Positions 34,883 to 43,307 of a stretch of 60,202 nt of DNA are shown here, in pieces. Position 1 is the first letter of the stretch, and each line of letters starts with the position of its first letter. The notes under the pieces were generated by a model that saw nothing but the letters and a program-made list of their open reading frames with translations, ran no database searches and was not told where the DNA came from. Position numbers and translations under genes: made by a program. Source of the stretch: ZC4RG35 sp040878345 (GTDB lineage: Bacteria > Actinomycetota > Acidimicrobiia > Spongiisociales > ZC4RG35); assembly GCA_040878345.1 (NCBI GenBank), contig JBBDML010000030.1, positions 1 through 60,202 of the forward strand, written 5' to 3'.

Positions 34883-35267
34883 TGGCCCGACCTTCACCAT
34901 CGACACCCTTGCCGATTTCCCTGCAGAGGAGGAGCTGTTCCTGATACTCGGTGCCGATGCTGCCCTTGGAGTCCCGACCTGGCACCGGGCCCGGGAGGTG
35001 CTGGAAAGGTCAACGGTCGTGGTGGCGCCGCGTCCCGGTACCGACTCGACCGCAGTGGCATCGGTCCTCCCTGATGCGATCTTCCTCGACATGTCGGTTC
35101 TCGAGATCAGCGGGACCGAGATCAGGGAGATGGCCGCCGCCGGGGATCCATATCGGTTCCTGGTCACCGAGGGCGTCTATCGCTATGCCGAAGGGCATCG
35201 CCTCTATACGCAGGCTTGGGGAGACGATATGGTGGGGGACTCATCCGAGGCGGAGGAGTCGTCGTAG
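34647..35267 (+). CDS. nadD: Nicotinate-nucleotide adenylyltransferase
   Basis: A 206-residue enzyme joining nicotinate mononucleotide and ATP to make deamido-NAD. It has the nucleotidyltransferase motif G-G-T-F-D-P-I-H-I-A-H at residues 7-17 and the later I-S-G-T-E-I-R motif (I-S-S-T-x-I-R in the family). The GTG start at 34647 gives the canonical N-terminus. It is followed by rsfS, the standard nadD-rsfS pair. Confidence 0.95.
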   Translation: MRTGILGGTFDPIHIAHLHAGECALHQVGLDRVLFIPAGNPWQKRGATISPAHHRLEMTRVAMAGVDGFAVDPREVDRDGPTFTIDTLADFPAEEELFLILGADAALGVPTWHRAREVLERSTVVVAPRPGTDSTAVASVLPDAIFLDMSVLEISGTEIREMAAAGDPYRFLVTEGVYRYAEGHRLYTQAWGDDMVGDSSEAEESS

Positions 35268-35281
35268 AGCAGAGTGTCGAA

Positions 35282-35632
35282 ATGGCCCGGGTGGCGGCAG
35301 ACGCCATCTACTCCAAGAAAGGGGCCGATATCGTCCTGCTCGATGTCGAGGAGCACTTCTTCCTCTCCGACGTCTTCGTGATTGCCACCGGCACCTCTCG
35401 CCCCCATGTCCAAGCTCTGGCCGAGCACGTGGAGGAGAGGCTCTTCGATACCCATGGTTTGAAGCCGCTCCGGGTGGAGGGCCGGAACGAGGGGGAGTGG
35501 CTTCTGCTCGACTACGGGGACATCATCGTCCATGTCTTCCAGGCGGGGCCCCGCGACTTTTACTCCCTGGAGCGCCTCTGGGGAGACTCGATGAGGATCC
35601 GGTGGGAGGAGCCCATAACGTCTGAGACCTGA
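35282..35632 (+). CDS. rsfS: Ribosomal silencing factor
   Basis: A 116-residue RsfS/Iojap protein, which binds L14 on the large subunit and blocks subunit joining in starvation. It has K-G-A-D-I-V-L-L-D-V, S-D-x-F-V-I-A-T-G-x-S and the C-terminal D-Y-G-D-I-I-V-H-V-F. I chose the ATG at 35282, which clears the nadD stop; a TTG at 35216 would add 22 residues and overlap nadD. Neither start has a strong ribosome-binding site. A diverged fragment of another rsfS is found at 58969-59180. Confidence 0.92.
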   Translation: MARVAADAIYSKKGADIVLLDVEEHFFLSDVFVIATGTSRPHVQALAEHVEERLFDTHGLKPLRVEGRNEGEWLLLDYGDIIVHVFQAGPRDFYSLERLWGDSMRIRWEEPITSET

Positions 35633-35645
35633 TCCCCGATGCATT

Positions 35646-35678
35646 TGCACCAGGTTGCGCCTGGCGCGACCTGGTGCA
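35646..35678 (+). terminator. Long near-perfect hairpin after rsfS
   Basis: The segment from TGCACCAGGT to ACCTGGTGCA is an almost uninterrupted 33-base palindrome with one wobble pair and practically no loop. It lies 13 bases after the rsfS stop and probably ends the nadD-rsfS transcript. No T-run. Confidence 0.65.
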
Positions 35679-35693
35679 TGGGGTGGGCGGCTC

Positions 35694-35790
35694 TCAGATC
35701 CAAAAGCAATTCTGGGCGACACCCCTCTCTCCCATGACCGCCTCCATGTCGCCGAAGCGGTCGGGGGTGAGCCGGGTGACACTCGAGAGC
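35694..35790 (-). pseudogene. Possible acetyltransferase N-terminal remnant
   Basis: On the minus strand one frame reads V-T-R-L-T-P-D-R-F-G-D-M-E-A-V followed by G-E-R-G-V-A-Q-N-C-F-W-I and a stop. This resembles the first about 28 residues of a GNAT-type acetyltransferase family in which the pattern continues C-W-C-M-Y-W-R. Nothing follows, so it would be a truncated relic. The match is from memory of the family and short. Confidence 0.35.
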
Positions 35791-35827
35791 CCCGGCTTCG
35801 GTGCCGACGATCAAGGACCAGTCGATC

Positions 35828-36016
35828 TCAGGCACCCATCTGCTCCTCACATTGGGCTCCGAAGGCGAGCTCGATGACTTCGGCCTCGACTCTCGCCGGT
35901 GGCGGCTGGTGCCGTGCCTCCTCGAGGTGTCTCAGCAGCTCGTAGCGGGCAAGCGAACGTGCTCGACGGGCTTGATCCAGCCGCTTGATCTCGTGATATG
36001 TGGTGAAGACAATCAT
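35828..36016 (-). CDS. Small charged hypothetical protein, divergent from WYL regulator
   Basis: A 62-residue protein rich in R, E and A (M-I-V-F-T-T-Y-H-E-I-K-R-L start), mostly helical, with no recognised domain. It is transcribed away from the WYL-regulator gene. The shared 86-bp gap contains a perfect 12-bp inverted repeat, so the regulator may control it. I do not recognise the family. Confidence 0.45.
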   Translation of the reverse strand: MIVFTTYHEIKRLDQARRARSLARYELLRHLEEARHQPPPARVEAEVIELAFGAQCEEQMGA

Positions 36017-36055
36017 CTTTGCCTCTTTCTTCTCGACCTCGGTTACAGTATTGGA

Positions 36056-36082
36056 TTATGCGGACAGCATCTGTCCGCATAA
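36056..36082. promoter_or_regulatory. Perfect inverted-repeat operator
   Basis: TTATGCGGACAG, three bases (CAT), CTGTCCGCATAA: a perfect 12-bp inverted repeat placed 20 bases before the WYL-regulator ATG and 39 bases from the divergent small gene. Its symmetry and position suggest the binding site of the dimeric regulator encoded next door. Confidence 0.75.
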
Positions 36083-36102
36083 ACTCCGATATTGAGGACG
36101 GG

Positions 36103-37051
36103 ATGGACACCGCAGAGCGCCTGCTGAAGCTGCTCGGGCTGCTCGAGGGGAGGATCGACTGGACCTCCCACGAGCTGGCACGACGTCTCGAGGTGACACC
36201 GAGGACCATCCGACGGGATGTGACCCGTCTCCGCTACCTGGGATACCCGGTCGAAGCGGTGGCCGGCCCCGGAGGCGGCTATCGGCTCGGGGCAGGAGGC
36301 AAGCTTCCCCCTCTCCTCCTGGATGACGAGGAGGCGATAGCCGTGGCCCTTGGGCTCCGGGTTGCCGCCACCACGGTGGTTGGCGGTCTCGAGGAATCGT
36401 CGCTCTCGGCGATGTCGAAGCTGGAGCACGTGCTCCCCGCTCGCCTCAGAGCCCGGCTCGAGGACATCTCGGAGGCCACGGTCTCGGTCCCGAGGCTGGG
36501 GATGCCACGGATCGACCCCAACACCCTGGCGGTGGCCTCAGCGGCCACCCGGGCTCGCCAACGACTCCGCTTCTCGTATGTCGATGGGCAGGGCCGGGAG
36601 TCGGAACGGCACGTCGAGCCGCTGCGATTGGTCCATGCCGGCCGCCGCTGGTATCTGGCGGCCTTCGACCTCGACCGTGACGATTGGAGGACGTTCCGCC
36701 TCGACCGGATCTCCCACACCCAAGCCACCGGCATGAAATCGGCCCGGAGGACCGCACCCGACCCAGTCGAGTTGGTGTCGAGGGGGATTGCGATCGACGT
36801 CTGGGCCCATCGGGCGATTGTCAGGCTCGATGTGTCGGCCGAGTCGGCGGCGAGGTACATAGCACCCACTGTGGGCGCTCCTAGAGCCCATCGACGATGC
36901 CAGCTGTCGCCTCGTCATCGGCGCCGACGAGATCGAATGGCTGGTCAGATTCCTCCTCAACCTCCCATTCGGGTTCCACGTCGAGGAGCCAGACGGGCTC
37001 CGCTCAGAGCTGGCTGTGGTTGGCCGTGGCCTCGTCGAGACCTATGGGTGA
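36103..37051 (+). pseudogene. HTH-WYL transcriptional regulator, frameshifted near its 3' end
   Basis: The N-terminus is a DeoR-like winged HTH (about residues 5-65, R-R-L-E-V-T-P-R-T-I-R-R-D-V). A WYL domain follows with R-H-V-E-P-L-R-L-V...R-R-W-Y-L-A-A-F-D and F-R-L-D-R-I. Near 36880 the frame is lost. The following frame continues convincingly with L-E-P-I-D-D-A-S-C-R-L-V-I, then W-L-V-R-F-L-L-N-L-P-F-G-F and a stop at 37049, the expected WCX C-terminal domain. One base added or removed at the CTCCTAGAG region would restore it. This is either a true mutation or a sequence error. A good GAGG ribosome-binding site precedes the ATG. Confidence 0.8.
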
Positions 37052-37101
37052 CCTTTGACCTTCGGGGCTTGCCCCGGACGTAGACTGCCCACTCCCGCAA
37101 G

Positions 37102-37131
37102 GGGGGCTGAAGCTCAGCCTGGCAGAGCACC
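37102..37131 (+). pseudogene. tRNA-Ala 5'-half remnant
   Basis: Thirty bases match the 5' half of the intact tRNA-Ala at 46947 with one mismatch, covering the acceptor strand, D-arm and first base of the anticodon stem. Sequence after that diverges completely, with no anticodon or T-arm. It is a broken tRNA copy. The 250 bases between the WYL relic and hemA hold nothing else. Confidence 0.7.
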
Positions 37132-37301
37132 TGGTGAAGAAGATCATTGCCGGCTCAATGAGGCGATGCTGCCGACTGTATCCAGGTCTGGGACGCCCCT
37201 CGATCAAACCTGTTGATTCGGTGCGGTGTCGGACGGTTCCCGACTCGCTGTCGGTCATAGTTCCAACTTAGGTAACCGTCCACCGACGACGACTTTGAGG
37301 A

Positions 37302-38474
37302 GTGGACCGGGTGCTGAGCCTGACCAGCTTGTCCTTTGCCCATCCCCTGGTTTCGTCCGACTATCGCTCCCGGCTGTTTCTGTCCGAGGATGGCCTCGAT
37401 TCAGCTCATTCCCGCCTCCTCTCCATGGGCCTTCCCGCATTCTTGTTGTCGACTTGCCTGAGAGTTGAGGTCGTCTGGGACGGCGATGAAGAGGCAACCA
37501 ACGAAGTCATGAGCTGTCTCTATGGGGACGGGTCTCTGTCGGATTTGGCGGTGACCCGACGCGATGAGGCTGCCTTTCTCCACCTGTGCCGGATTGCGGC
37601 CGGGTTGGAGTCTCCCCTGATCGGAGAACCCGAGGTTCTGGGCCAGTTTCGGCGCGCGGTATCGGCATATCAGGTCGTGCGGCCATCGTCGGGGATGTTG
37701 GGGAAAGTGCTGGATGCGGCGGTGGGGATCGGCAGGGCGGTTCGGCGCAATCTGGATGATTCCCCCAACGGCTCTCTCGGGGGTGTGGCCGCCGGTGCCG
37801 CTGCCTCGTTCCCTAAGGTGGCCATCCTGGGGGCGGGGACGATGGCCCGAGCCGCGGCCCAACTGCTGCCAACAGGCGTTGTGAAGGTCTACGCCCGGCG
37901 CGCAGGACAGGTGGCCGGTCACGACACGCATCCTTGGGAGGCGGCGATCGAGGCGCTGGCCAGCTACCCGGTGCTGATCTCAACTGTCCCAGGCCGGTCA
38001 CCATTGTTCCCAGACGCGGTGGTCGAAGCTTCTCTGGCCTCACGATCCAAGCCCCTGCTCGTTATCGATCTCGGTATGCCCCCGGGGTTCATCCGACACC
38101 GAGAACACGGTGCGATCCGCTACATGGGGATCGACGATGTTGCGTCGTCCGTGGTCGCCCGACCGTTGCCCGACGCCGAGGAGCAACTTGTGAGCGGGGC
38201 GTCCGCGGCATGGCTCCGGCTCACCTCTTCGGAGCGAGTGGGCTCGGTAATCGCCGCAATGGTCGGCCAAGCCGAGCGAGCCGTTGACGAAGAGGTGCAG
38301 CGCTTTGTCAGGCGCCTTCCCGGGGCGGTGGACCCCGAGCCGATCCTGCGCCAGCTCGCCCACACCGTTGCCCGCCGCGTGCTGCATGCCCCGATCTCAT
38401 ACGTCGGCTCGACCGAGCGGGGCCGCGCAGCGGTGGAGCTGCTCGCCGAGGCATTCGGGGTTGAGGATGACTGA
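37302..38474 (+). CDS. hemA: Glutamyl-tRNA reductase
   Basis: A 390-residue NADPH-dependent enzyme reducing Glu-tRNA to glutamate-1-semialdehyde, the first step of C5 haem synthesis. The catalytic cysteine is Cys52 in S-T-C-L-R-V-E-V (usually T-C-N-R-x-E). The L-E-S-P-L-I-G-E-P-E-V-L-G-Q motif and the Rossmann A-I-L-G-A-G-T-M-A-R are present. The start is a GTG after an AGGA. It heads a nine-gene hem operon and overlaps hemC by eight bases. Confidence 0.95.
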   Translation: MDRVLSLTSLSFAHPLVSSDYRSRLFLSEDGLDSAHSRLLSMGLPAFLLSTCLRVEVVWDGDEEATNEVMSCLYGDGSLSDLAVTRRDEAAFLHLCRIAAGLESPLIGEPEVLGQFRRAVSAYQVVRPSSGMLGKVLDAAVGIGRAVRRNLDDSPNGSLGGVAAGAAASFPKVAILGAGTMARAAAQLLPTGVVKVYARRAGQVAGHDTHPWEAAIEALASYPVLISTVPGRSPLFPDAVVEASLASRSKPLLVIDLGMPPGFIRHREHGAIRYMGIDDVASSVVARPLPDAEEQLVSGASAAWLRLTSSERVGSVIAAMVGQAERAVDEEVQRFVRRLPGAVDPEPILRQLAHTVARRVLHAPISYVGSTERGRAAVELLAEAFGVEDD

Positions 38475-39327
38475 GATGCGGATCGCCACCAGACACTCGG
38501 ACCTGGCTCTCGCCCAGGCGAAACTGGTCGCCGACCTGATTCGTGCGACATACCCTGATCTGGCGGTGACCCTCGTCGAGATCGACACCACCGGTGACCG
38601 GGACCGAGTCGGTCCCATCGCCCGGCTCACCGAGTTGGGGGCTTTTGTCCGCGCCGTGCAGGAGGCGGTCCTCGACGGCCGGGCCGATCTGGCGGTCCAC
38701 TCCCTCAAAGATCTTCCCGTCACCGGGCCGGAAGACCTGGTGATCTCGGCCTTTCCCGGGCGGGCTTCACCTTACGACGTCATCGTTGGGTCGCCCTTGG
38801 GCGATCTGCCGCCTGACGCCATCGTCGGTACCGGCAGCCCGCGTCGGACGGCACAGCTCCTCGAGCAACGCCCCGATCTCCGGACTACGGAGCTGCGAGG
38901 CAACGTTGACACTCGTCTCCGCAAGGTCTCTGCAGGCGTGGTGGACGCAGCCGTGCTCGCCGAGGCGGGGTTGGAGCGGTTGGGAAGGACCGAGATGATA
39001 TCCCAGCGTCTCACTGTCGAGGAGATGGTGCCGGCACCGGGTCAGGGCGCCCTGGCCGTCGAGACCCGGAGGGGCAGTCGTGGTGCCGAGATGGCGGCCA
39101 CCCTCGACGACGGCAATCTCCGGTCCTTGCTCACTGCGGAGCGGGGCTTGCTGGCCGAGACCAGAGCCGGCTGCCGCTCCGCGCTCGGGGCGCTGGCCAC
39201 CTGGGAGTCGAGTCGGATGAGACTCGATGTCTTCGTCGCGGATGACGGCGGCTCGCGCCGCACGGTGGTGTTCGGGGCGACGCCAGAAGCAGTCGTGAGG
39301 GCAGCACGCAAGGAGTTGGGTCTTTGA
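38467..39327 (+). CDS. hemC: Porphobilinogen deaminase (hydroxymethylbilane synthase)
   Basis: A 286-residue enzyme linking four porphobilinogens. It begins R-I-A-T-R-x-S-x-L-A-L-A-Q, has the S-L-K-D-L-P segment, G-T-G-S-P-R-R, and the dipyrromethane-cofactor cysteine in R-A-G-C-R-S-A-L-G-A. The ATG at 38467 overlaps hemA; an alternative ATG at 38476 removes the overlap. The stop overlaps hemD. Confidence 0.96.
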   Translation: MTEMRIATRHSDLALAQAKLVADLIRATYPDLAVTLVEIDTTGDRDRVGPIARLTELGAFVRAVQEAVLDGRADLAVHSLKDLPVTGPEDLVISAFPGRASPYDVIVGSPLGDLPPDAIVGTGSPRRTAQLLEQRPDLRTTELRGNVDTRLRKVSAGVVDAAVLAEAGLERLGRTEMISQRLTVEEMVPAPGQGALAVETRRGSRGAEMAATLDDGNLRSLLTAERGLLAETRAGCRSALGALATWESSRMRLDVFVADDGGSRRTVVFGATPEAVVRAARKELGL

Positions 39328-40001
39328 TCCGGGTGGCGATCACCACCGATCGTTTCGAGGCGGTGGCTCATCCATACGCTCTTCTCGGGTTGGAGCCGGT
39401 GGCGACGCCCTGCATCCGTTTCGATGGAGCCGGCGAAGACGTGCTGGACCGCGCCCGTGAAGCGGCATCCCGGGCCGGCCTCCTGTTGATCACCTCGACC
39501 CGCACCATCGAGCTGCTCTGGCCGGAGCAGCCGATGCCGGACGTGGCGGTGGCGGCAGTCGGCGAGAGGACTGCGGCCACCGTCGAAGCCGCCGGCGGCC
39601 GTGTGGTCCTCACTGGGACGTCGGGTCTGGCCGGCCTCATCGAGGTGGCCGCCGAGCGTCTGACCGGGGCGAGGGTGGTGTTCCCGCATGCTGTCGGGTC
39701 AGACCCCGTGGCGTTGGAGTTGTTGCGAGGTCTGGCCCCAGGTTTGGACGAGCATGAGGTCTACCGAACGGTCCCGTTGGCGCCGGAGCCGACAGTGGTG
39801 GACGCCGTCGCCTTTGCCTCCCCGGTCGCAGTTGAGGGCTGGCTCTTGGCCCGCAGCTTCGACAAACTGGTGGTTGGGGTTATCGGGAGCACGACCGGGA
39901 CTGCGGTGGCCCGCCATCGGCCACCCGACGTCGTTGCCCCCGAGCCATCCCACGCGGCCCTGGCCAGGGCCCTGATGTCCTACCTGGAGGTATCGGTATG
40001 A
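39324..40001 (+). CDS. hemD: Uroporphyrinogen-III synthase
   Basis: A 225-residue cyclase with the loosely conserved two-lobe HemD fold: L-L-I-T-S-T-R-T-I-E-L-L in the first half and F-A-S-P-V-A-V-E-G-W near the C-terminus (F-T-S-P-S-A-V in relatives). The start is a TTG overlapping the hemC stop by four bases. Sequence conservation is low in this family, so context adds weight. Confidence 0.88.
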   Translation: MIRVAITTDRFEAVAHPYALLGLEPVATPCIRFDGAGEDVLDRAREAASRAGLLLITSTRTIELLWPEQPMPDVAVAAVGERTAATVEAAGGRVVLTGTSGLAGLIEVAAERLTGARVVFPHAVGSDPVALELLRGLAPGLDEHEVYRTVPLAPEPTVVDAVAFASPVAVEGWLLARSFDKLVVGVIGSTTGTAVARHRPPDVVAPEPSHAALARALMSYLEVSV

Positions 40002-40981
40002 GCAACTTTCCGATCGTGCGTCCCCGCCGGCTGCGGGCTACACCCGCCCTGCGGCGAGTGGTGGCCGAGACTCGGCTTCATCCTTCCCAGTTCGTGCTTC
40101 CCGTCTTCGTCGTGACGGGTGAGGGGGTGAGAAGGCCGATCGAGTCCATGCCAGGTCATGCCCAGCTCTCGGTGGATCAGGTGGCTCTTCTCGCCAAGGA
40201 GGCAGAGGCCGCCGGGATCGGCGGGATCATGTTCTTCGGCATCCCCGAGCACAAGGACGAAATCGGTTCGACGGCGTGGGATCCGGCCGGGCCGGTGCCC
40301 CAGGCCATCGAGGCGGTTGCTGGCGTCGCGCCCCAGCTCGTCCGCTGGGCTGACGTCTGTCTCTGCGAGTACACCAACCACGGCCACTGCGGCCCGCTTC
40401 GAGGCGAAGTGGTCGACAATGACGCGGCCCTACCCCTTCTCTCTCGTGCCGCAGTGGCTTACGCCGAGGCCGGGGCCGATATCGTCGCCCCTTCGGACAT
40501 GATGGACGGCAGGGTCGGTGCCATCCGCGCCGCCCTCGACGATAGGGGGCACACCGACACCGTCATCTGCTCCTACGCCGTCAAGTATGCATCGGGCTAC
40601 TACGCGCCATTCCGTGATGCGGCGGGGTCCGCCCCAGCCTTTGGCGATCGTCGCTCCCACCAGATGGACCCGGCCAATGGGCTGGAGGCGATCAGGGAGG
40701 CACGTCTCGATATCGCCGAGGGAGCCGACATGGTGATGGTCAAGCCGGCTGGGCCCTACCTCGACGTGGTGCGCGTGGTACGGGAGACGGTAGAGGTCCC
40801 GGTGGTCGCCTATCAGGTGTCGGGCGAGTTCGCCATGATCGAGGCGGCTGCTGCCCGGGGATGGATCGAACGGGACCGGGTGATGATGGAGTCTCTGACC
40901 GGCATCGTGAGGGCCGGAGCGGGCATCGTCCTCACCTACTTCGCCCTCGATGCGGCCCGTCTGCTCCAGGAGACGGGATGA
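39998..40981 (+). CDS. hemB: Delta-aminolevulinic acid dehydratase (porphobilinogen synthase)
   Basis: A 327-residue enzyme condensing two ALA molecules. The zinc site is intact, with Cys121, Cys123 and Cys131 in D-V-C-L-C-E-Y-T-N-H-G-H-C, so this is the zinc-dependent type. Schiff-base lysines lie in S-Y-A-V-K-Y-A-S and M-V-K-P-A. It overlaps hemD and hemL by four bases each. Confidence 0.97.
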   Translation: MSNFPIVRPRRLRATPALRRVVAETRLHPSQFVLPVFVVTGEGVRRPIESMPGHAQLSVDQVALLAKEAEAAGIGGIMFFGIPEHKDEIGSTAWDPAGPVPQAIEAVAGVAPQLVRWADVCLCEYTNHGHCGPLRGEVVDNDAALPLLSRAAVAYAEAGADIVAPSDMMDGRVGAIRAALDDRGHTDTVICSYAVKYASGYYAPFRDAAGSAPAFGDRRSHQMDPANGLEAIREARLDIAEGADMVMVKPAGPYLDVVRVVRETVEVPVVAYQVSGEFAMIEAAAARGWIERDRVMMESLTGIVRAGAGIVLTYFALDAARLLQETG

Positions 40982-42282
40982 GCACCCGGCTCTCACCGGT
41001 GACCGCAGGTGCGGGGGATTGGCACCGGCGTGCGATCGAGGTGATGCCAGGAGGGGTCAACTCCCCGGTCCGGGCCTTCCGCGCGGTCGGTGGCGTCCCC
41101 CAGTTCGTCGAATCCGGCCTCGGTGCCCGGCTGCGTACCGTCGAGGGCGAAGACCTGATCGATCTCATCGCGTCCTGGGGCGCATTGATCCTGGGTCACG
41201 CCCATCCCGAGGTGATCGAGGCGGTCCGCGAGGCGGTGAGTCGGGGCACTTCGTTCGGGGTGTCGACCACCGCCGAGGTGGAGCTGGCGGAGCTGATCTG
41301 CGATCTGGTCCCTTCGATCGACGTGGTGCGGATGGTCAACTCCGGCACTGAGGCAACTGCCTCCACACTGCGGCTGGCCCGTGCCGTCACAGGCCGACCG
41401 GCGATGGTCAAGTTCGAGGGCTGCTATCACGGGCACAGCGACGCCTTCCTTGTCAAGGCGGGCTCGGGTCTGGCCACTTTCGGCGAGCCCTCCAGCCCTG
41501 GTGTCCCTTCGGGCACGGCGTTGGATACCCGGGTGGCCCGTTACAACGACCTGGATTCGGTTTCCGAGTTGATCTCGGACGGGAAGGTGGCGGCGGTGAT
41601 CGTTGAGCCGGTCGCTGGCAACATGGGCTGTGTCCTACCTAACCCCGACTTTCTCCCCGGTCTGCGCAGTCTTTGCGACGCCAGCGAGAGCTTGCTCATC
41701 TTCGACGAGGTGATGACCGGGTTCCGGGTTGCCCTGGGCGGGGCACAGGAGCGATACGGGGTGACACCAGATCTCACCGCCTTGGGCAAGGTGGTGGCCG
41801 GTGGGACCCCGGGGGCCGCCTATGGCGGTCGAGCCGATGTGATGCGGATGATCGCCCCCGACGGTCCGGTGTATCAGGCGGGGACGCTGGCCGGCAACCC
41901 GATCGTTACCGCGGCCGGGCTTGCCACCCTGCGTCATCTGGTCGCTCACCCAGACCTGTACCGAGACTTCGAGGAGGCCGGAAAGAGGATCGCGACACGC
42001 CTCGTTGCGGCCCTGCAGGCTGCACGGTTGCCAGGGGTGGTCAGCCATGCCGGGGGGATGGTGGGTCTCTTCCTCGGCATCGACCGGGCGAGGGACTGGG
42101 ATGACGTGGCCGGTCTCGACCAGGAGCTGTTCCGACGCTTCTTTCATGCCGCCCTGGAGCGGGGGGTCCTGCTCCCGCCCTCCCCTTACGAGACCTGGTT
42201 CCTGATGGAGGCTCATCTCGACGGGACTCTGGATGTGGCGCTCGACGCCTTGGTCGAGGCGGTCGGGGAGACGGCGCGATGA
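40978..42282 (+). CDS. hemL: Glutamate-1-semialdehyde 2,1-aminomutase
   Basis: A 434-residue PLP enzyme making 5-aminolevulinate from GSA. It has P-G-G-V-N-S-P-V-R-A near the start, N-S-G-T-E-A, the D-E-V-M-T-G-F-R motif and the PLP lysine in T-A-L-G-K-V-V-A-G-G (about residue 270). Together with HemA it completes the C5 route; there is no ALA synthase in the window. Four-base overlaps both sides. Confidence 0.96.
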   Translation: MSTRLSPVTAGAGDWHRRAIEVMPGGVNSPVRAFRAVGGVPQFVESGLGARLRTVEGEDLIDLIASWGALILGHAHPEVIEAVREAVSRGTSFGVSTTAEVELAELICDLVPSIDVVRMVNSGTEATASTLRLARAVTGRPAMVKFEGCYHGHSDAFLVKAGSGLATFGEPSSPGVPSGTALDTRVARYNDLDSVSELISDGKVAAVIVEPVAGNMGCVLPNPDFLPGLRSLCDASESLLIFDEVMTGFRVALGGAQERYGVTPDLTALGKVVAGGTPGAAYGGRADVMRMIAPDGPVYQAGTLAGNPIVTAAGLATLRHLVAHPDLYRDFEEAGKRIATRLVAALQAARLPGVVSHAGGMVGLFLGIDRARDWDDVAGLDQELFRRFFHAALERGVLLPPSPYETWFLMEAHLDGTLDVALDALVEAVGETAR

Positions 42283-43307
42283 GGCTCCTCGCCGCCCTGC
42301 GACGTGAGCCTTTGGACCGGCCCCCGATCTGGTTCATGCGTCAGGCCGGCCGCTACTTGCCCGAATACCGGGAGCTGCGAGGCCGGCACTCGTTCGATGT
42401 GGCGATGCGCACCCCTTCGGTGGCCGCCGAGATCACCCTTCAACCGTTGCGTCGCTTCCCTCTCGACGCAGCCATCGTCTTCGCCGACATCATGACCCCG
42501 CTCGCCGCCATGGGGGTGGAGATCGAGTTCGATCCCGGGCCGAAGCTGGCTCCGCTGACCATCGACCAGGTGACCCGGCTCGGTGAGCTCGACCCTGCTC
42601 GGATCGAGCATGTCGCCGAGACCATCGCCAGGGTGCGTGGCTCGCTCGACCCTGAGGTGGCCGTGGTCGGCTTCGCAGGTGGCCCGGTCACATTGCTCGC
42701 CTACTTGCTCGAAGGGGGAGGTTCCCAACAGTTCCCCAACTTCCGACGTGCCTTTCATGGCGATCCGACCGAGGCGCTGACCGTTCTGGCCCGTGCAATG
42801 CGTCGCTACCTGGAGGCACAGATCGAGGCGGGAGCGCACTTGGTGCAGCTATTCGACACATGGGCCGGTCTTCTCTCTCCTCAACAGTTCAGCAGATGGG
42901 TGGTGCCGGCTGTGCGTGAGACCCTTACCGGTCTCGGGGTGCCCACCATCTACTTCGCTCCGGCTGGCTCTCACCTACTCGAGCTGGTCCATCTCGTGGA
43001 GGCCACCGGCTACGGGGTCGACTGGCGACTCCCCCTCGGTGAGTCGTGGCGACGTATCGGGGAGGCCCAGGTCATCCAGGGCAACCTGGACCCGGCGCTT
43101 CTCCTTTCCAATCCCGACATGGTGCGGGCCGGCACCATCGACGTGCTCGCGGAAGCCGCCGGCCGGGCGGGACATATCTTCAACCTGGGTCATGGCGTGC
43201 TACCCGACACCCCGGTGGAGAACATTGAGGCCATGGTCGAGACCGTCATCGGCCATGGCGGTGACCCTTCCCTCGGTCCACGGAACGAAAGGATTGCCAT
43301 CGGATGA
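42279..43307 (+). CDS. hemE: Uroporphyrinogen decarboxylase
   Basis: A 342-residue enzyme converting uroporphyrinogen III to coproporphyrinogen III. The N-terminal motif P-I-W-F-M-R-Q-A-G-R-Y-L-P-E-Y is exact, with the catalytic Asp in F-A-D-I-M-T-P, and the C-terminal N-L-G-H-G-V-L-P-D-T-P is present. It overlaps hemL and hemQ. Confidence 0.97.
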   Translation: MRLLAALRREPLDRPPIWFMRQAGRYLPEYRELRGRHSFDVAMRTPSVAAEITLQPLRRFPLDAAIVFADIMTPLAAMGVEIEFDPGPKLAPLTIDQVTRLGELDPARIEHVAETIARVRGSLDPEVAVVGFAGGPVTLLAYLLEGGGSQQFPNFRRAFHGDPTEALTVLARAMRRYLEAQIEAGAHLVQLFDTWAGLLSPQQFSRWVVPAVRETLTGLGVPTIYFAPAGSHLLELVHLVEATGYGVDWRLPLGESWRRIGEAQVIQGNLDPALLLSNPDMVRAGTIDVLAEAAGRAGHIFNLGHGVLPDTPVENIEAMVETVIGHGGDPSLGPRNERIAIG

